From: CAYXPR01 sp964467255
Lineage (GTDB): Bacteria; Pseudomonadota; Alphaproteobacteria; Rickettsiales; RGZB01
Assembly (NCBI GenBank): GCA_964467255.1
Contig: CAYXPR010000003.1
Location: 94,544 to 158,543, forward strand
Length of the DNA: 64,000 nt
Direction: 5' to 3'
The notes under the pieces are model-generated. The model was given only the letters and a program-made list of their open reading frames with translations, was not told the origin of the DNA and ran no database searches. Of this stretch, positions 18,225-26,974 are shown one piece after another (positions within the stretch are counted from its first letter, which is position 1; each line of letters begins with the position of its first letter). The translations under genes were made by a program, and so were the position numbers.

Positions 18225-19655
18225 TTAGAAGTCGATGGCGTGAATCGGGATAGAACCTTCCATGGCAGGTGCCACGGTTTTAAAATTTGTGCCATACAGT
18301 GTTTCCGGTAGCCATGTGGCGAGCTTGGGATACGCCGCGATGAAGCAGAGCATCGCCAATTGCAGCGCGATGAAAGGAACCACGCCGCGGTAAATATCGC
18401 TGGTTTTAACATGGGCGGGCGCCACGCCGCGCAGGTAAAATAAGGCAAAGCCAAACGGCGGGGTGAGGAAGGAGGTTTGCAGATTCACCGCCATCATGAT
18501 GGCAAGCCACACCGGGTCTGCCCCCAAAAGCAACAGCACAGGTGACACAATCGGCACGACCACGAAAATAATCTCGATAAAGTCGAGGAAGAAGCCAAGC
18601 AGGAACATGGCCAGCATGACCACCACCATCGCCATGAACAATCCGCCCGGCAGGTTGGTGAGGGTGTGATGCACCACGTCGTCGCCCCCGATGCCGCGGA
18701 ACACTACGGTGAAGAAGGCCGCGCCGATTAAAATGGCGAACACCATGCAGGTGCTTTTCGTGGTTTCGCGCACGACATAGGTGAGGTTGCGGTGGGTGAG
18801 CTTGCCCTGCAAAAAGGCCAATACCATCGCGCCGAACGCACCAATTGCGGCGGATTCAGTGGCCGTGGCCATCCCCGCCAGAATTGAGCCGAGCACGACG
18901 GTGATAAGCACCAGCGGGGGCACCAGCACCCAGAAAAGCTGCCGCAGAGTGAGGCGGCGAATTTTCCGCATCGGCGGCATGGAGTGAGGGCGATGGAGCG
19001 AATAAAGCCAGAGGAACAATGTGTAGAGAATCACGAGGCCGATGCCGGGTACAATTGCGCCGGTGAAAAGATCTGCTACGCTGACAGGGGTGGGAGACAT
19101 ATTTCCCAGCTTCATCTGCGCCGTTTGCCATGCGGAAGAAATCTGGTCGCCTAGCAGGATGAGCACAATCGAGGGCGGGATAATCTGCCCCAGCGTGCCC
19201 GAAGCACAAATGGCGCCGGTGGCAATGCGCGGACTGTATTTGCTTTTTAGCATGGCGGGCAGGGCGATAAGCCCCATGGTAACAACGGTGGCGCCCACAA
19301 TGCCGGTCGATGCCGCCAAGATACCGCCCACCAGCACGACGGCAATGCCAAGCCCGCCGGGTTTGCCGCCAAACAAACGCGCCATCGCAGTTAAAAGACG
19401 TTCCGCAATGCGGGATTTTTCAAGCATGGTGCCCATGAAGATAAACAGCGGCACAGCCAGCAGCAGGTCATTCATCATTGTGCCGTGGATGCGGCTGGGC
19501 AGGGCGGTGAGGTAGGAGGCATCAAACACCCCCAGCGAACTGCCAATACCGGCGAAAATCAGCGACACGCCCGCCAGCACGAACGCCACCGGAAAGCCCG
19601 TGAGCAAACCAAGGCATAGGCCGACAAACATCATGATGGTTAGAAACTCAACCAT
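18225..19655 (-). CDS. TRAP transporter large permease (DctM family)
   Basis: This 476-residue inner-membrane protein has about a dozen hydrophobic helices. It is the ion-coupled translocation subunit of a tripartite ATP-independent periplasmic transporter. Family blocks include GLLTGFPVAFVLAGVSL near the start, PLFIFMGTMLEKS, GATVVTMGLIALPAML, CASGTLGQIIPPSIVL and LQTSFLTPPFGFALFYL. The start overlaps the small permease gene by eight bases. No DctP solute-binding protein is encoded nearby, so the substrate (often C4-dicarboxylates or other organic acids) cannot be inferred; a distant gene may supply it. Confidence 0.93.
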   Translation of the reverse strand: MVEFLTIMMFVGLCLGLLTGFPVAFVLAGVSLIFAGIGSSLGVFDASYLTALPSRIHGTMMNDLLLAVPLFIFMGTMLEKSRIAERLLTAMARLFGGKPGGLGIAVVLVGGILAASTGIVGATVVTMGLIALPAMLKSKYSPRIATGAICASGTLGQIIPPSIVLILLGDQISSAWQTAQMKLGNMSPTPVSVADLFTGAIVPGIGLVILYTLFLWLYSLHRPHSMPPMRKIRRLTLRQLFWVLVPPLVLITVVLGSILAGMATATESAAIGAFGAMVLAFLQGKLTHRNLTYVVRETTKSTCMVFAILIGAAFFTVVFRGIGGDDVVHHTLTNLPGGLFMAMVVVMLAMFLLGFFLDFIEIIFVVVPIVSPVLLLLGADPVWLAIMMAVNLQTSFLTPPFGFALFYLRGVAPAHVKTSDIYRGVVPFIALQLAMLCFIAAYPKLATWLPETLYGTNFKTVAPAMEGSIPIHAIDF

Positions 19656-20433
19656 GGCGCCAGATCCGTTTTAAGGTTTCAATTGCGCGTGCACACACTG
19701 CAATGCCCTGCAGCATCACCACGCCAGCAAACACCCAGATGAGCGACTTCACATAGAACACGCCCGGCATACCGCCATACTCGGTAGAGCCTTCTTTTAA
19801 CCACCACGAGCGCTGGATAAAGCCATCTGAGAAATAAATCAGCGCAAGACAGCACGGGAACAAGAATATTCCGCTTCCGAAAAGATTCACATAGGCCTTG
19901 GTTTTCTCACTGAAATGCTGGTAGAGAACGTCGACCCTTACATGGCCTTCGCGCAGCAGCGTGTACCCCGCCGCGCCCATGAACAAGGTGGCGTGGCAAT
20001 AGAGCACCAGCTCGCTGTGCCACACATAGCTGACAGAAAACAGGTAACGCAAGGCAACGACCAGCGTCATCAGCAGCACCATTACCAGCGAAAGCCACGA
20101 AAGAATATAGCCGATGAGCAAATTAAACTGGTCGATGGCGGCGGCCATCTGAATCAGCCCCGGCGCACGCTCTGAAACAGAAACGGGCCGTGGCGGCGCA
20201 TGCAGCACGCGCCCCGGCACGTGGGTGATAAGGTCTGCCGTTACACCTGATTTGAGGACGTTGGCCTTTTCTTTTGCGCTGAGTATTTCAGGCTTTGGGG
20301 CCGCTTTTTGTAGGGGTTTTCGGCGCGTGGGCGTTTTGCGTGTGGCAGGTTTTTTGCGCGGCGCGACCGCCTTTTTCTTGGCAGGAGCCTTCTTTTTGGA
20401 GGAAGGTGATTTTTTCCGCTTTGGCTTCGCCAT
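19648..20433 (-). CDS. TRAP transporter small permease (DctQ family) with basic N-terminal tail
   Basis: This protein has 261 residues. The C-terminal 170 contain four hydrophobic helices (LLIGYILSWLSLVMVLLM, LVLYCHATLFMGAAGYTL and others) typical of DctQ, with the GHVRVDV block. The first 60 or so residues are unusual: a Lys/Ala/Pro-rich repeat (KKKAPAKKKAVAPRKK) resembling histone-like or nucleic-acid-binding tails. It is presumably cytosolic by the positive-inside rule. DctQ proteins are normally about 160-200 residues, so the tail is an addition. It is translationally coupled to dctM. Confidence 0.85.
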   Translation of the reverse strand: MAKPKRKKSPSSKKKAPAKKKAVAPRKKPATRKTPTRRKPLQKAAPKPEILSAKEKANVLKSGVTADLITHVPGRVLHAPPRPVSVSERAPGLIQMAAAIDQFNLLIGYILSWLSLVMVLLMTLVVALRYLFSVSYVWHSELVLYCHATLFMGAAGYTLLREGHVRVDVLYQHFSEKTKAYVNLFGSGIFLFPCCLALIYFSDGFIQRSWWLKEGSTEYGGMPGVFYVKSLIWVFAGVVMLQGIAVCARAIETLKRIWRHG

Positions 20434-20549
20434 GCCGTGCTACACACTCTAAGGAATTAATATCGCCTTGAAAAACAAGTAACATATTACGGGCGCGATT
20501 CAAAAACATATTTTAAGCGAATGTTTTTTTAAGCCGCGCTGGAGCGGAA

Positions 20550-20897
20550 TTACAGAATCGCTAGAATATTTTCAGTCGGGCGACCGATGGCGGCTTTTTT
20601 GCCGTTCACCACGATGGGGCGTTCTAATAGTTTCGGGTTCGAAACAATCAAGCCTATGATTTGTTTTTCGGTGAGTTTAGGGTTATCGAGGCCGAGCGCC
20701 TTATATTCCGGCTCTTTGGTGCGTAACACATCGCGCGCGGAAAGTTTAAGCGCGGCCAAAATAGCAGCAAGCTCTGCTTCGGTGGGTGGATTTTTTAAAT
20801 ATTCTACGATTTCCGGCGCAATTTTTTTCTGCTGCAGAAGCGCCAGCGCCTCACGCAACTTACTGCATTTCGGATTGTGATAAATTTTTATTTTCAA
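20550..20897 (-). CDS. ArsC/Spx-family thioredoxin-fold protein, arsenate reductase (glutaredoxin) type
   Basis: This 115-residue protein has the ArsC thioredoxin-like fold. HNPKCSK places the catalytic Cys at position 11. The C-terminal part with ERPIVVNGKKAAIGRP matches the family, where the RP loop contributes to oxyanion binding. It could reduce arsenate with glutaredoxin, but many chromosomal members (YffB-like) have other roles and no ars gene is adjacent. It lies 18 bases after an AT-rich membrane-protein gene on the same strand. Confidence 0.85.
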   Translation of the reverse strand: MKIKIYHNPKCSKLREALALLQQKKIAPEIVEYLKNPPTEAELAAILAALKLSARDVLRTKEPEYKALGLDNPKLTEKQIIGLIVSNPKLLERPIVVNGKKAAIGRPTENILAIL

Positions 20898-20914
20898 GAA
20901 ATTAAACCGAATTG

Positions 20915-21373
20915 TTATATAGAATACTTATGTGCAATATTTATTGCGCAAAAAATAACTAAGGCTAGTAACCCAGCGACCAAAAAGATTCCTGCAAGAG
21001 TTTTTCCGGTAGAGGATTTTTTTCTAAAAGAATCCTGTTTTTCTGTATCGTCCAAATTGCTTTGGGGGTCTCCTAAATGACCAAGAATGTTTGTATAGAC
21101 AGCAAGCAGATATTTTCTTCCATAGTAACTTGAGAAAACGACTGCACAGACAGAGAGAATAAAAAAAAGCCAAGAAAGTATCAGTAGGAAAAAGGCATAT
21201 AAAGTGGTGTTAGAAGCAATTCTATCCAAAAAAGTAAGAGATACTAGAATGGCACCGGTTGATAATAAGATAATATTTTTTTCGTAAAAATTTTCCTTCG
21301 AAATATATTCCTCTTTAACAATGGACAAGAGGTGTTTTTCAATTAGTTCGGAGCGCTTTTCAGCATTGACCAT
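20915..21373 (-). CDS. Uncharacterised small membrane protein, AT-rich
   Basis: The protein has 152 residues and no family I recognise. After a charged 30-residue N-terminus come hydrophobic helices at about 32-50, 59-81 and 126-146. A basic, polar loop (DDTEKQDSFRKKSSTGK) separates the last two. The topology resembles small SLATT-like or effector-type membrane proteins, but that is only a resemblance. Base composition is clearly more AT-rich than the flanking arsC and parC genes, suggesting recent acquisition. It sits eight bases downstream of parC on the same strand. Confidence 0.65.
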   Translation of the reverse strand: MVNAEKRSELIEKHLLSIVKEEYISKENFYEKNIILLSTGAILVSLTFLDRIASNTTLYAFFLLILSWLFFILSVCAVVFSSYYGRKYLLAVYTNILGHLGDPQSNLDDTEKQDSFRKKSSTGKTLAGIFLVAGLLALVIFCAINIAHKYSI

Positions 21374-21381
21374 AATTAAGC

Positions 21382-23613
21382 CTAAAACTTATTCTCGCGC
21401 GGGAAACCCTGTGGCGGCAGGAAGCCAACGGCGGCGCGTTTGATCACCCACTGGGTGATGTTCATTTCGGTGCGCGTGCGATTGCCGAGGCCCCAACTTA
21501 AACCATCGGCCAGCGTGAATACTTTCGCATCGCTCAGGCCAGAATTTTTATATTTTTGGAAAATCACGCCTGCACCGCGCGCCATCTCCGGCACTTCTGT
21601 AAGCGGGAACACCAGCAATTTACGGTTCTCGCCGATGACGGCGACGTGGTCATTGCCTGGCATAATCGGCACGCACACACGCGCCACGCCTTCGCCCACA
21701 TTCAGCACCTGCTTGCCGCTGCGCGTTTGCGCGACGACATCATCTTCCGTTGCGATGAAGCCTTTGCCCAGCGAGGATGCGAGCAATAACTTGCGACCTG
21801 AATGGTAAACCATCAGGTTACATATATCGTGTTCCTGCGGCATATCGACCATGATGCGCACCGGCTCGCCCTGGCTTTTGCCGCCGGGGAGCTTGTCGCA
21901 GCCAATGGTGTAAAACTTGCCATCCGTGCCGAACATGAGGAGCTTGTCCGTCGTTTGTGCTTTCAAGGCAAAACGCAGCTCGTCACCCTCTTTGAACTTC
22001 AGGTTATCGAGCAATTCTTCGCCGTGGCCTTTGAGCGCACGAATCCAGCCCTGCTTGGAGCAGATGACCGTGATGGGTTCTTTTTCCACAAAGGCCTCGA
22101 TAGAGACAATGTCGGACTTCGGCGCATCACCAAATGCAGTTCGCCGCTTACCAAGGGTTGTTTTGGAACCGAAACGAGTTTTAATCTCTTTGATTTCTTC
22201 GGCAATTTTCTGCCAGCGCAGCGTTTCGTCTTTAAGGAGCGCCTTGAGTGCCGCTTTTTCAGAGGAAAGCTCCTTATGCTCGCCACGGATTTCAACTTCT
22301 TCGAGCCTGCGTAAGCTGCGCAGGCGCATGTTGAGGATGGATTCCACCTGCACGTCGGTGAGTTTCCATTTTTTCATCATGATGGGCTTGGGCTCATCTT
22401 CACTGCGAATGATGCGAATCACTTCATCGAGGTTTAAATACGCAATCAGCAGGCCTTCAAGCACCTCAAGCCGGTGATCGATTTTCTCGAGGCGGAATTT
22501 GCTGCGGCGCTGCAGCACCACATGGCGGTGATCCAAAAATTCCTGCAAAGCCTCCTTGAGGCTCATCACCTTCGGCATGCCGGAGGCGGAAAGCACGTTG
22601 AGGTTTAACGAAATACGCACATCCAAATCCGTCGTTTTGAAAATGGATTCCATCAGCATTTCGGCATTTACCGTGCGGCTGCGCGGCTCAAAAATAATGC
22701 GGATATCTTCCGCCGACTCATCGCGGATATTGCCCAGCAGCGCGAGCTTCTTTTCTTTAAAGGCTTCGGCAACTTTTTCAATCAGGCGCGATTTTGGCAC
22801 CTGGTATGGAATTTCTGTCACCACAATTTGGTACAGGCCGTGGGAGAGTTCTTCCTTTTCCCACTTGGCGCGCAGGCGGAACGAGCCGCGCCCCGTTTCA
22901 TAGGCATTGACGATGTTTTCACGCGACTCCACCAGCACGCCGCCCGTGGGGAAATCAGGCCCCGGCACTAAGTCGACCAGTGTTTCGGTGCGCGCGTTCG
23001 GGCTTTTAATCAAATGCAGCAAGGCATCGCACAACTCGCCGACGTTATGCGGTGGCACAGAGGTCGCCATGCCCACGGCAATACCTTCAGCACCGTTGGC
23101 GAGCAAATTCGGGAAGGCGGCAGGCAGTACGATGGGTTCGGATTCAGAGCCGTCATAGGTCGGCCTGAAATCCACCGTGTCATCATGCAGATTTTCAAGG
23201 AGCGACATGGCCGCTTCGGTGAGCTTGGCTTCGGTGTATCGCATGGCGGCGGCGTTATCGCCATCCACCGAGCCAAAGTTCCCTTGGCCTTCCACAAGCG
23301 GGTAGCGCACCGAGAAACTTTGCGCGAGGCGCACCATCGTGTCATACACCGCCACGTCACCGTGCGGGTGGTATTTACCAATCACGTCACCTACCACGCG
23401 GGCGCATTTTTTATAGCCGGATTTGGGGTCGAGTTTCAGCTGCAACATGGCGTAGAGCAGGCGGCGATGCACGGGCTTTAAGCCATCCCTTACGTCGGGC
23501 AGGGAGCGCGACATAATGGTGGAAAGCGCATAGGCAAAATAACGGTCCTCCAGCGCGGCGGTAAAGTCCACGGAGACGACAGTTTCAGCAATGGGCGTTT
23601 TCTTTTTTGACAT
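21382..23613 (-). CDS. parC: DNA topoisomerase IV subunit A
   Basis: This 743-residue type IIA topoisomerase subunit decatenates daughter chromosomes with ParE. YALSTIMSRSLPDVRDGLK starts the catalytic domain, and the DNA-cleaving Tyr126 is in AAAMRYTEAKLT. The C-terminal beta-pinwheel lacks a clear GyrA box, and the length fits alphaproteobacterial ParC, not GyrA. At the quinolone-determining position (GyrA Ser83 / ParC Ser80 equivalent) the sequence reads HPHGDVAVYD, a Val at residue 87. parE is not in this window. Confidence 0.93.
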   Translation of the reverse strand: MSKKKTPIAETVVSVDFTAALEDRYFAYALSTIMSRSLPDVRDGLKPVHRRLLYAMLQLKLDPKSGYKKCARVVGDVIGKYHPHGDVAVYDTMVRLAQSFSVRYPLVEGQGNFGSVDGDNAAAMRYTEAKLTEAAMSLLENLHDDTVDFRPTYDGSESEPIVLPAAFPNLLANGAEGIAVGMATSVPPHNVGELCDALLHLIKSPNARTETLVDLVPGPDFPTGGVLVESRENIVNAYETGRGSFRLRAKWEKEELSHGLYQIVVTEIPYQVPKSRLIEKVAEAFKEKKLALLGNIRDESAEDIRIIFEPRSRTVNAEMLMESIFKTTDLDVRISLNLNVLSASGMPKVMSLKEALQEFLDHRHVVLQRRSKFRLEKIDHRLEVLEGLLIAYLNLDEVIRIIRSEDEPKPIMMKKWKLTDVQVESILNMRLRSLRRLEEVEIRGEHKELSSEKAALKALLKDETLRWQKIAEEIKEIKTRFGSKTTLGKRRTAFGDAPKSDIVSIEAFVEKEPITVICSKQGWIRALKGHGEELLDNLKFKEGDELRFALKAQTTDKLLMFGTDGKFYTIGCDKLPGGKSQGEPVRIMVDMPQEHDICNLMVYHSGRKLLLASSLGKGFIATEDDVVAQTRSGKQVLNVGEGVARVCVPIMPGNDHVAVIGENRKLLVFPLTEVPEMARGAGVIFQKYKNSGLSDAKVFTLADGLSWGLGNRTRTEMNITQWVIKRAAVGFLPPQGFPRENKF

Positions 23614-23739
23614 GTGTGTAAGGGTTTTACACTGGCAAAGGGGCGGATTTCAAGGAAAAATACACACATACCCCCCGCGGCATTAAGCAAATATTAAGGT
23701 TTTTTGCTTAAAATGAGGGGGGAAGGGAGAGGGAAATCG

Positions 23740-24576
23740 ATGCCGGAATCGATATTCAAACAGGCCAAAGAAGTGTTCCGCCGCGCCCAAAAAGGCGAGT
23801 GGCAACCGATGACGCTGGAGGATGCGGGGACGTATTTGATGACGACGTCGCGGGAATATCACGACACGGGAGATCTGCTGAAAAATATCCTGTCACATGC
23901 GGATGGCCCCGGAATGGTGGCTGCTGCGCTGAACGATGCAGGCTATTCACCGGCCAAACAATTATTAGATTATAGCGGGGTGGATGAAGCGCGCCTGCCC
24001 GCGCTGAAAGCAATGATGTATAGCGCCCTTATGGACAGTGGGTTGGTGGACCCCAAAACACACATTTATAGTGCGGTGGAGGTTTCCCCCTCTACGGAAG
24101 ATATTCATTCTCCCGACATGATGATTATAGCGGATGCGCGGCTGGTGGATTGGAAGAAAATCGCTGAAAAAATCGATTTTTATGAGCGCGGCATGAAAGA
24201 CCGCGGTGTGTTTTCGCCCGTGAAATATGCCGGTGAGGATTACGTGATGCTGGCCGAGGACCGCCCCGCGCTAGCAAGTGCAGGAAAAAACCTGCTGAGT
24301 AATGTGAAGGCAACGGAAGTGTGGCTGACGCCGGAGCGAGAAGTGATTCCGCGCGAAGCACAAACCGCGCAGGGCTGGACACAGAAAATGCGTGACGCCG
24401 AGCGGCCCGAAGAGATGCGAGCATTGTTAAATGAATTAATGGCCACGCGCAGGGAACGGAAAAACCCTTCCGTAAAACCGGAGGGAGCGGTGGCGGTGAA
24501 GATTTATCCCACAGAGCAGGTGGTAAAAGAGCTAAACGCACTCGGCGTGGAGATTGCTGAAATTAAACGAGGTTAG
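23740..24576 (+). CDS. Uncharacterised protein, possibly cytosolic
   Basis: I do not recognise this 278-residue product. No signal peptide or membrane segment is visible. The N-terminal third is helical (FKQAKEVFRRAQKGEWQPM), the centre has acidic patches and DDRP-like turns, and the C-terminus (VAVKIYPTEQVVKELNALGV) looks like an alpha/beta element. The ATG at 23740 (MPESIFKQ) follows a purine-rich ribosome binding stretch; an in-frame start 36 bases earlier is less likely because that stretch would be coding. It is convergent with recO, whose stop overlaps its own by four bases. Confidence 0.7.
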   Translation: MPESIFKQAKEVFRRAQKGEWQPMTLEDAGTYLMTTSREYHDTGDLLKNILSHADGPGMVAAALNDAGYSPAKQLLDYSGVDEARLPALKAMMYSALMDSGLVDPKTHIYSAVEVSPSTEDIHSPDMMIIADARLVDWKKIAEKIDFYERGMKDRGVFSPVKYAGEDYVMLAEDRPALASAGKNLLSNVKATEVWLTPEREVIPREAQTAQGWTQKMRDAERPEEMRALLNELMATRRERKNPSVKPEGAVAVKIYPTEQVVKELNALGVEIAEIKRG

Positions 24577-25313
24577 GCGGGCAGTGGTGCCAGCACGCCG
24601 GAGACGAGTGCGAGCAAGCGTTCGCGGGCTTGCGGCAGCCCGTGGCGGGAATGTTCGAGCAAATGTTTTTCCAAAAAATAACCGGTGAGGCGCAGTCCGC
24701 CAAAAATATCGGCGGCAGGTGAAGCCACTTCATCGCCGCATAAAAATGCGGGCAGGGGCAATAGCTTGTCGTGATAAATTTTCCCTGCGCTTTCGCATAC
24801 GGCGCGGCCTGATTTGGGCGATACATACACCAGATTTTCACGTGCGCCCGTGGCAGCGCAGGCGGTGAGGTCGAGCCCGAAGCCGAGTTCTTTTAACAGT
24901 TCCATCTCAAGCAGCACGTAGGTTTTGAGCCAGTCTTCCGGCTGGCCGCGTGTGAGCACGGAGAGAAAATTCAGTAGCGAAACATAGAGCGACGGATGCG
25001 GGTCGCGTTCCGGCATGGCGGCCACGATGAGTGAGAGCGCGGCATTCATGGCATTGAGTTTGGCGCCGTCTTGAATGATGAGGGCAGAAAAAGCCTTGGC
25101 GGGCTCTACGCGCAAACTGCCGAGCTGCTCCTCGAGCCTTGCACTCCAATGTGCTTCTACCACATTGCCCGGCTGCACCCCCGCCCGCGCTTTTTTGGAA
25201 AGCCGCACCATGCCGCTATACATACCTTGCTCGCGCGAAAACACGCGCACAAGTAAAGCGTGCTCGCCATATGCGCGGGTGGAGAGGATGAGTGCAGTAT
25301 CGTGCCATTCCAT
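24573..25313 (-). CDS. recO: DNA repair protein RecO
   Basis: This 246-residue protein mediates RecA loading in the RecFOR pathway by annealing single strands and displacing SSB. The N-terminal OB fold (DTALILSTRAYGEHALLVRVFSR) and the helical C-terminal region are in the right order. The zinc-finger site common in other RecO is not clear here: the cysteines in LTACAATG, AVCESAG and FLCGDEVA are separate. The length is typical. It is a single gene flanked by a convergent unknown gene and a divergent pyruvyltransferase-like gene. Confidence 0.9.
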   Translation of the reverse strand: MEWHDTALILSTRAYGEHALLVRVFSREQGMYSGMVRLSKKARAGVQPGNVVEAHWSARLEEQLGSLRVEPAKAFSALIIQDGAKLNAMNAALSLIVAAMPERDPHPSLYVSLLNFLSVLTRGQPEDWLKTYVLLEMELLKELGFGLDLTACAATGARENLVYVSPKSGRAVCESAGKIYHDKLLPLPAFLCGDEVASPAADIFGGLRLTGYFLEKHLLEHSRHGLPQARERLLALVSGVLAPLPA

Positions 25314-25431
25314 GCGCAGATTTTAACACGAAGGCACGCGCATGGCTATGCGCTGTGTGCAAAAAACAAAAATCCTTTTTAAAAGCACCATCTCTGCGCA
25401 TAATGGATTTTTCAATGGGATAAACACGCGC

Positions 25432-26337
25432 ATGATGTTTGCACTGGCGTATAATGCGGGCCCCAATTTGGGGGACGATATTCAAACCCTCGCGGCTCGA
25501 CAATATTTGCCACAGGTGGATGTGTGGATTGACCGCGAGAAAATTGCAGAAGCGCAGGCGCAAGAAGGCACAAAGTGCATTATGAATGGGTGGTATATGC
25601 ACAACCCACGCCAGTGGCCGCCCGCAAAAAATATCAGACCATTTTTTATTTCCTTCCACGGGCGGCCTGCGGGCGCACAGAACGTTCGGGCGTGTGTGTA
25701 TGATGCAGTTCTGGGCCGCATGCCGCAGGGGTCTGTGCTTGATGTGGCGCACCGCGAGTATTATGCCGCCCACGCGCCCATTGGGTGCCGCGATATTGCC
25801 ACGCGTGATGCAATTCAGGCACTTGGTGTTTCCGCTGAATTCAGTGGTTGCCTGACGCTCACGCTACAGCGGCCGGATGTGCCGCGCGGGGAAAAAATTG
25901 TATTTTCTGACCCGTTTGGCACAGTACCGCTCACGACCCACCGGTATGATATATGGTGCAAATTACCCAAAGAGATGCATCAGAAAGCAAAAAAAGTGAC
26001 GCACCTTACGCTGCAACACAATGTGCAGAAACGAATGCGTGCCGCAGAAAAACTATTGGAAGCCTATGCTTCCGGTACGCTGGTGGTGACCGCCAGACTG
26101 CATGCCGCGCTGCCCTGCCTTGCCTTCAGGACGCCGGTTATTTTTCTGGACATTGGTCACCGCACCGAACGATTTTCGGGGTATGAAACATTGCTAAAGC
26201 GGGTGCGGGTGGCTGATTTTATAACGGCCGCGAGAGCAGGGGATGTGTCGCACCTTATTTCCGCTCCGGACGTAGCGCAGTTGACAGCATTGCAGCAAAA
26301 AATGCGGCAGCGCACGGAAGCGTTTATTGCGGATTAG
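25432..26337 (+). CDS. Polysaccharide pyruvyl transferase family protein
   Basis: This is a 301-residue protein of the CsaB/WcaK-like pyruvyltransferase superfamily. The start MMFALAYNAGPNLGDDIQT carries the N-terminal GDD nucleotide-fold motif; HAPIGCRDIATRDAIQALG and the later LVVTARLHAALPCLAFRTPV are the family's 'RLH' region near residue 225. Such enzymes add pyruvate ketals to cell-surface sugars or act on related substrates. No polysaccharide genes are beside it, so the substrate is unknown. A longer open frame begins at 25342, but the double ATG here matches the family N-terminus. Confidence 0.75.
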   Translation: MMFALAYNAGPNLGDDIQTLAARQYLPQVDVWIDREKIAEAQAQEGTKCIMNGWYMHNPRQWPPAKNIRPFFISFHGRPAGAQNVRACVYDAVLGRMPQGSVLDVAHREYYAAHAPIGCRDIATRDAIQALGVSAEFSGCLTLTLQRPDVPRGEKIVFSDPFGTVPLTTHRYDIWCKLPKEMHQKAKKVTHLTLQHNVQKRMRAAEKLLEAYASGTLVVTARLHAALPCLAFRTPVIFLDIGHRTERFSGYETLLKRVRVADFITAARAGDVSHLISAPDVAQLTALQQKMRQRTEAFIAD

Positions 26338-26974
26338 CGCGGTTATATTGCTGCTCAGGGGAGCGTGCCCGTGGGTCGAAATCAGGCGGCGCATTCTCGC
26401 GCTCTTTTTCCATCCGTTCGGTTTCTTTTTCCTGCAGGTCTACCCAGCCGTCGGGGTAGCGTTTGTCCCACGAACCCAGCGGTTTGTGAGGCTGATTAGG
26501 GCCCGAAACAAAGGGGTTTGTGTTTTTCGGGAACCATGTTTCATCGACGACGACACTGTCGCAGATGCTCAAATAAGGATCACTGGCGAACACACCGAAC
26601 GTGCCGCCAATGATATTGCCGCCGCCATCGGGCGCGAAGATGCGCCCATAGCCACACGAGGTGGAGTCGGTGCGGATGGTGAATTCGGTGATGTCTTCCG
26701 GCAGGCCGCGCCATAAGGTTTCAATGCGGAAGGTGAGGTCGACAAACTCAAACGGAAAGCCGCGCACTTCTTTGGTGGTTTCGCTGATGTGGGTGAGGGT
26801 GCCTTTAAACGCGATGCTCGCATTTTCCATCGGGAAGCGTGTGCCCGGGCAACCGCAATCCTGCGACACGGTAGGGTCGCGCCGCTTGGCCCCCGCTGCC
26901 TGCGGCAACGTCACGCACAGCATCAGCATCGCAGTGCCGAGAAGGAATTTATTCATTGGGCGAGAGAGGTTCAT
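26324..26974 (-). CDS. Secreted protein with TIMP/netrin-like (NTR) fold, second of pair
   Basis: This 216-residue protein has a signal peptide (MNKFLLGTAMLMLCVTLPQAAGA after a short MNLSRP lead). The mature start holds CGCP, and a later CGYGRIF matches the Cys pattern of bacterial NTR/TIMP-like domains: an N-terminal Cys-x-Cys, a beta-barrel with FVDLTFRIETLWRGLP, and a distal CGY. A charged, Glu/Arg-rich C-terminal tail (ETERMEKERENA) follows. The role is unknown; animal relatives inhibit proteases or bind ligands. I chose 26974 because GGAG precedes it; the ATG at 26956 lacks a clear ribosome site. It overlaps its upstream neighbour by 26 bases. Confidence 0.7.
   Translation of the reverse strand: MNLSRPMNKFLLGTAMLMLCVTLPQAAGAKRRDPTVSQDCGCPGTRFPMENASIAFKGTLTHISETTKEVRGFPFEFVDLTFRIETLWRGLPEDITEFTIRTDSTSCGYGRIFAPDGGGNIIGGTFGVFASDPYLSICDSVVVDETWFPKNTNPFVSGPNQPHKPLGSWDKRYPDGWVDLQEKETERMEKERENAPPDFDPRARSPEQQYNRANPQ

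Noticed and set aside
21917..22477. 186-codon frame opposite parC
   Set aside because: It is a shadow of the parC coding sequence with no independent support.
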